Assembly (NCBI GenBank): GCA_002007465.1
Contig: LNAC01000687.1
Coordinates: 37,783 to 101,782, forward strand
From: Ailurus styani
Taxonomy: Eukaryota; Chordata; Mammalia; Carnivora; Ailuridae
DNA: 64,000 nt
Direction of reading: 5' to 3'
Both the position numbers and the translations under genes were made by a program. Below are positions 62,590 to 64,000 of the stretch, one piece after another. Positions within the stretch are counted from its first letter, which is position 1. Each line of letters starts with the position of its first letter. The notes beneath the pieces were generated by a model. It saw nothing but the letters and a program-made list of their open reading frames with translations, searched no databases and was not told the DNA's origin.

Positions 62590-62895
62590 CATTTTGAGGG
62601 CTGGTGATGAACAGAGCTGCTAAGAACATTCATGTCTGGGGGCCTGGGTGGCTCAGTTAGTTAAGCATCTGCCTTTGGCTCAGGTCATGATCTTGGGGTC
62701 CTGGGATCAAGCCCCACATCGGGCTCCCCACTCAGTAGGGAGTCTGCTTCTCCCTCTCTGTCTGCTCCTCTCCCTCTGCTCTTTCCCACTGCTCATGCAC
62801 TCTTTCTCTCTCTGGTGAATAAATAAAAATAAATAAAAAGAACATTCATGTCCAGAATTTTGTGTGGACATAAGTATTGCTGGGCCTGGAGGTGG
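62590..62895 (-). repeat. Old L1 fragment split by a SINE
   Basis: GATGAACAGAGCTGCTAAGA and, after the SINE, GAATTTTGTGTGGACATAAG are antisense words of old L1 ORF2. Confidence 0.65.
62637..62837 (+). mobile_element. Can-SINE
   Basis: Head GGGGCCTGGGTGGCTCAGTT, CT-rich body, AATAAATAAAAATAAATAA tail, with exact 15-bp TSD AAGAACATTCATGTC (62622-62636 and 62838-62852). Confidence 0.96.
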
Positions 62896-63539
62896 GGTCC
62901 TCCAGACCACTCTCAGGGTGAATGCCTCACTCCCTAGAAAGACTCACGGCGTGGAGGGGCCCCTCCCTCTTTGGGAGCTTTGTACTATCTCTTGGTGACC
63001 TTTGTTTTTCTGCCCACCACCCTTCATCTGGTCTACCTCTTCATTCTTCGAAGTGGCATGACCAAGAACCATGGACACTGAAGGAAAAGAAATTCTGCAA
63101 CGTAGTCATCCTGGGCACCGTACTGAGAAGTGCTACCTCATTTAGCCCCAAACATAGTAATGACGTGGAGAACAAAGGCAAAAGAAGTGTGTTTATTTCA
63201 GGGGAGGGGGCTTGGAAGACTCACAGGACTCTGACTGGACTCCATGAAGCTGACTTTCTGGAGGTCAAAATGATTCTGCAGGGCCCAAGTCCACCCACCA
63301 CCCCACGACCACCACCATAAGTCACTTTATTGACTTCAACTGTCCAAGGCCCCAGTGAAACAAAGACACTCTTTTCAGGCAAGACATTCCAAGGGCTTAG
63401 AGATTTTCTCCCAGGAGCCAGGTAAAGGTCAGACCTTTCTTTGGAATATGCAAGCTCTAAACGTGCCAGTCCCACTGAGTCAACCGTTGACTGCACCGAA
63501 TCTATTTTCCTTCCTCTGGAATAGATGCCTGGGACTGAG
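62896..63539. other. No feature seen
   Basis: Unique-looking DNA. The 132-codon frame 62922-63320 starts in an L1-like flank and ends in a Pro-rich run, with no known motif. Confidence 0.45.
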
Positions 63540-64000
63540 TTTCTGGGTTGTACAGTACTTGCATGTTTTTATCATTGTGGTTTGCTTATTTGTAGAGCAG
63601 GGAGGGGGGGGCGTCCTCCAGAGTGGCTGTAACATCTTTACACCACTACCAGCAATGTGCGAGTGACCAGTTTCTCCACATCCTCACCCACATCCGAGAC
63701 TGTTTTCCCACATTTTTGTCCAAGGCATTCTGGTAGATATGTCACGATACCTCACTGTGATTTTAATTTTTCATGTGCTGCTTTATCATCTGTAACCTCT
63801 TCCATGACATGCCTCTTCATGTCTTTTGCCTGTTTTGTAGCCAGACCCTTTGCTTCTCACCAGTGCATTTTGAGAGTTTTTCTAGCTTCAGATACCTGCC
63901 CTTTGTTGGATGTGTGATTATTTGGATGTGTCACCATTTCCCTTCAGTATGTCTTTTGCTGTTTCTTCTTCTTGAAAGGGTCTTTCACAGAACCTTGTTT
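63540..64000 (-). repeat. Old L1 ORF2 fragment running off the window
   Basis: CAGAGTGGCTGTAACATCTT, CAGTTTCTCCACATCCTCAC, CTCTTCATGTCTTTTGCCTG and CCTTTGTTGGATGTGTGATT are antisense ORF2 C-terminal words of an old L1. Confidence 0.85.

Overview
This is nuclear DNA from a mammal, and the repeats point to a caniform carnivore, probably a mustelid. Evidence is the abundance of tRNA-derived Can-SINEs (heads like GCGCCTGGGTGGCTCAG, CT-rich bodies, tails of AAATAAATAAATAAAATCTT) and of carnivore-type LINE-1 copies. I found no host protein-coding gene, no rRNA or functional tRNA gene and no CRISPR. Nearly every long open frame lies in a retroelement.

Layout. 1-5077: antisense L1 with ORF2 (cut by the window edge), ORF1 and 5'UTR. 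5078-6926: little except old L1 pieces. 6927-15805: an endogenous retrovirus (ERV) of the betaretrovirus-like class II group, with two LTRs, a Lys1,2-like primer site, gag, dUTPase-protease, pol, env and polypurine tract, all broken, and with an L1 fragment inside env. 15806-20121: an L1 tail, a SINE and a 3.5 kb L1 inverted by twin priming. 20122-35773: a nest. A full-length antisense L1 (outer parts 21219-23364 and 33303-35773) is split by a sense L1 (23365-33302) flanked by a 14-bp target-site duplication (TSD). The sense L1 carries an apparent 3' transduction. Its middle contains a 187-base gap, several single Ns and a repeated near-identical ORF2 block, so it is partly an assembly chimera, although it includes a clean ORF2 frame of more than 900 codons. 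35774-42927: mostly unique DNA with SINEs and L1 fragments. 42928-45662: a two-level tandem array, about four and a half units of 570-700 bp, each holding copies of a 22-bp palindrome-bearing repeat. 45691-53055: an older sense L1 hit by a solo LTR, two SINEs, a twin-primed L1 and an L1 tail. 53978-58660: a second degraded sense L1 (5'UTR and ORF1 only), two more twin-primed L1 tails and SINEs. 58660-64000: mainly unique DNA with a MaLR-type LTR, an ERV1-like LTR, a GATA microsatellite, two SINEs and old L1 at the right edge.

The elements do not form a pathway. The window records layered retrotransposition: L1 machinery mobilised itself, the SINEs and small flanking pieces, and the target-site duplications give the relative order of many insertions. 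The most informative signals are four twin-primed L1s in 42 kb, three transduction-like tails, the palindromic tandem array and the N-marked assembly joins.
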